DNA from: Notospermus geniculatus
Taxonomy: Eukaryota > Nemertea > Pilidiophora > Heteronemertea > Lineidae
Length of the DNA: 64,000 bases
Reading direction: 5' to 3'
NCBI GenBank assembly: GCA_002633025.1
Contig: NMRB01000909.1
Location: forward strand, 32,870 to 96,869
This document shows positions 62,594 through 64,000 of the stretch, one piece after another. The notes below the pieces were generated by a model. That model saw only the letters and a list, made by a program, of their open reading frames with translations, had not been told where the DNA came from and ran no database searches. How positions within the stretch are numbered: the first letter of the stretch is position 1; every line of letters starts with the position of its first letter. The position numbers were made by a program, and so were the translations under genes.

Positions 62594-62935
62594 TCAGTTG
62601 TACATTTCTTTGTACAGTTTGATAAGGACATCCCCGTGACATGGTAAGGGATGGCACCAGCAAGCCAGTTCTTTCCCACTCAGTTCGTGTAAGTGATGCA
62701 TCAGGTTTTCCCTCGCATAAAATTCGAATTTATGGAGACTCTCCTGACGGCTGTGGTGGGCGAGGCTAAAAGGATTTCCCCATTTGTTGTCCTCTGGTTT
62801 GGCATTGGCCACGTGTCTTTCCAGGTTACGACCTATGTACACGTGTGTATCATCTTCCAACCACCGTTTCAGATTTCTGTAACCAATTGTTCTGATATTC
62901 ACAACACGAAGCGGGGCCTGTCCATCAGTATGCAT
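62594..62935 (-). CDS. DUF4326-domain protein, copy 2
   Basis: 113 residues from MHTDGQAPLR at 62935, differing from copy 1 at fewer than ten positions (for example NIRTIGYRN for NIRTIGCRN), with all DUF4326 motifs kept. Upstream of the Met the two copies diverge with indels, which supports this start. Both copies intact after duplication suggests the protein was useful, or that the duplication is very recent. Confidence 0.75.
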   Translation of the reverse strand: MHTDGQAPLRVVNIRTIGYRNLKRWLEDDTHVYIGRNLERHVANAKPEDNKWGNPFSLAHHSRQESLHKFEFYARENLMHHLHELSGKELACWCHPLPCHGDVLIKLYKEMYN

Positions 62936-63124
62936 CCTTTTTGGTAACCAAATTGCGAAAGAGGGAAACAAGAAATATGATTATCGCACTTTCAACCGGC
63001 TGTGATTGGCTCTTTGCCAGGCATGCCCAAGGTCACACCTACCAAAACTTTCGAAGGTCACTGCAGCTTTGTGGCGGCGCCCTGTTTGGAAAATCAGGTG
63101 TGAAAGGAATCCACGTCCCCCTGG

Positions 63125-63262
63125 AATCAAAGTCCGGTCTTATTGTTCAGAGAGGGATTAGACTGGCTAGGGAGACCATGGCCATTCTAATATAACCTTA
63201 CAATAGCCCGCTATTGTTTGTCGGATCTGCATTCCTAGGACGCTGATTCCTGTCACACCTGT
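63125..63262 (+). repeat. Dispersed host repeat, second copy of 13060-13195
   Basis: Shares TCAAAGTCCGGTCTT, GGCTAGGGAGACCATG, ACAATAGC and GATTCCTGTCACACCT with the 13 kb copy in the same orientation. Confidence 0.7.
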
Positions 63263-63360
63263 AACACTCATAAATCACATGTTGAGCGAACTGACGTCAA
63301 TGTTTACATGGCTATTGCCCATGTTCGTCTTTAGGGGTTAGGCCTACTTTTTTGACAGAT

Positions 63361-64000
63361 GGTAAAATTACTGGAGTTTACCCCTGGACGCGTGATACGT
63401 GTATGTGAGGTTATTAATTATTAAGGTATGACATTCGGAGGCTGTAGATGTGTAGCCATCTTCGACTACCTGAGGGGTAAATTACATGTTACGCTGTCAG
63501 AGACCGTCGCATGTGTGAGCGTCACACCCCTTCATCACGACACGTGAACAGCCAATGAAGGATTTGCATATCCCACATTGACGGAAAAACATGTTTATGA
63601 CCACCACTATGGAACCAATCCCTGGGAACCAACTCCAACTTCACACCTGAATATGTGTCAATCCAACCATAGCCCAAAAGCCATCACATAGAGGTCACTG
63701 GATGTTAATTTGCATGTCTATCCGAACTTATCTTACCGCCTTTGTCAGGACACGTGTCATCGGCAAAACAATGACACATCGACCGTCAGATTCGTATCAC
63801 TGTATGACAAAACAATATGTTGTGGGGTAAACCCACCTGCCATTCACCTCCTTCTGTCCTCATATCCCTTCAAAATGGTCATTTTATATGTTATGAAACT
63901 ACGTGGAGAATTTACTAAATTAGGTCGCCTAAATAAAATAGACCCCTTCCGAAAGTCGCCTATTTCGGCACCGAGGGTGAAAACATATGGGAAATGCATT
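63361..64000 (+). repeat. Long dispersed repeat, copy B, running off the window
   Basis: Homologous to 39776-40400 in the same orientation with small indels, continuing to the last base. No coding content recognised. Confidence 0.85.

Larger units (their letters stand above)
60704..63070 (+). repeat. 2.35 kb tandem duplication, copy 2
   Basis: Same gene order as copy 1, with substitutions and small indels throughout and the 105 bp assembly repeat inside. Divergence shows it is not just duplicated reads. Confidence 0.85.

Overview
The window is animal (eukaryotic) nuclear DNA carrying a broken, interleaved set of herpesvirus-like genes. The host background is typical of a marine invertebrate: many short palindromic TACATGTA and TAGGCCTA words, abundant MITE-like elements, transposase relics, exon-like fragments with splice sites, and no bacterial-type operons. 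The viral genes belong with the malacoherpesvirus branch (oyster and abalone viruses). Relatives have been reported inside invertebrate genomes, notably amphioxus, so an amphioxus or similar animal is my best guess. The species cannot be fixed from the sequence alone.

Layout. 1-15.3 kb: host repeats, Polinton/Maverick-type DNA polymerase relics, a cluster of CRE (TGACGTCA) sites, a Mutator-like transposase gene and a Harbinger relic. 15.3-17.1 kb: two intronless genes, a Fic-like protein and a dual-specificity phosphatase, of uncertain (viral or host) origin. 17.5-27.9 kb: first viral block, with a probable ssDNA-binding protein, two unknown ORFs, a deoxynucleoside kinase and the N-terminal two thirds of a family-B DNA polymerase; Harbinger and piggyBac-like elements interrupt it. 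27.9-36.5 kb: host repeats only. 36.5-47.4 kb: second viral block, with an unknown Cys/His protein, a UL9-like origin-binding helicase, an F-box-like plus nucleotidyltransferase protein, a UL52-like primase, a duplicated gene fragment and two paralogous secreted proteins. 47.4-50.2 kb: host DNA with a duplicated zinc-finger exon. 50.3-63.0 kb: third viral block, with a UL5-like helicase (3' end missing), two unknown ORFs, a giant tegument-sized gene broken by two small tandem duplications, a DUF4326 gene, and a 2.35 kb tandem duplication of the end of this block. 63-64 kb: host repeats, one of which also occurs at 39.8 kb.

How the genes fit together. The recognisable viral genes form nearly a complete herpesvirus replication set: origin-binding helicase, helicase, primase, polymerase, probable ssDNA-binding protein and a nucleotide-salvage kinase. 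Several 5' flanks carry a TATTTAA or TATATAA box 36-47 nt before a start codon, and two unrelated viral ORFs share a longer upstream module. The 3' ends of the polymerase and helicase, and probably of the ssDNA-binding protein, are missing, while other ORFs are fully open. This fits a fairly young endogenous copy being broken by host elements, but also a chimeric assembly. Five single-N positions (7641, 16359, 36541, 45007, 62227) look like contig joins. Two are demonstrably suspicious: 62227 sits between two identical 105 bp segments, and 45007 fuses two different viral genes. No capsid, terminase or processivity-factor gene was recognised.
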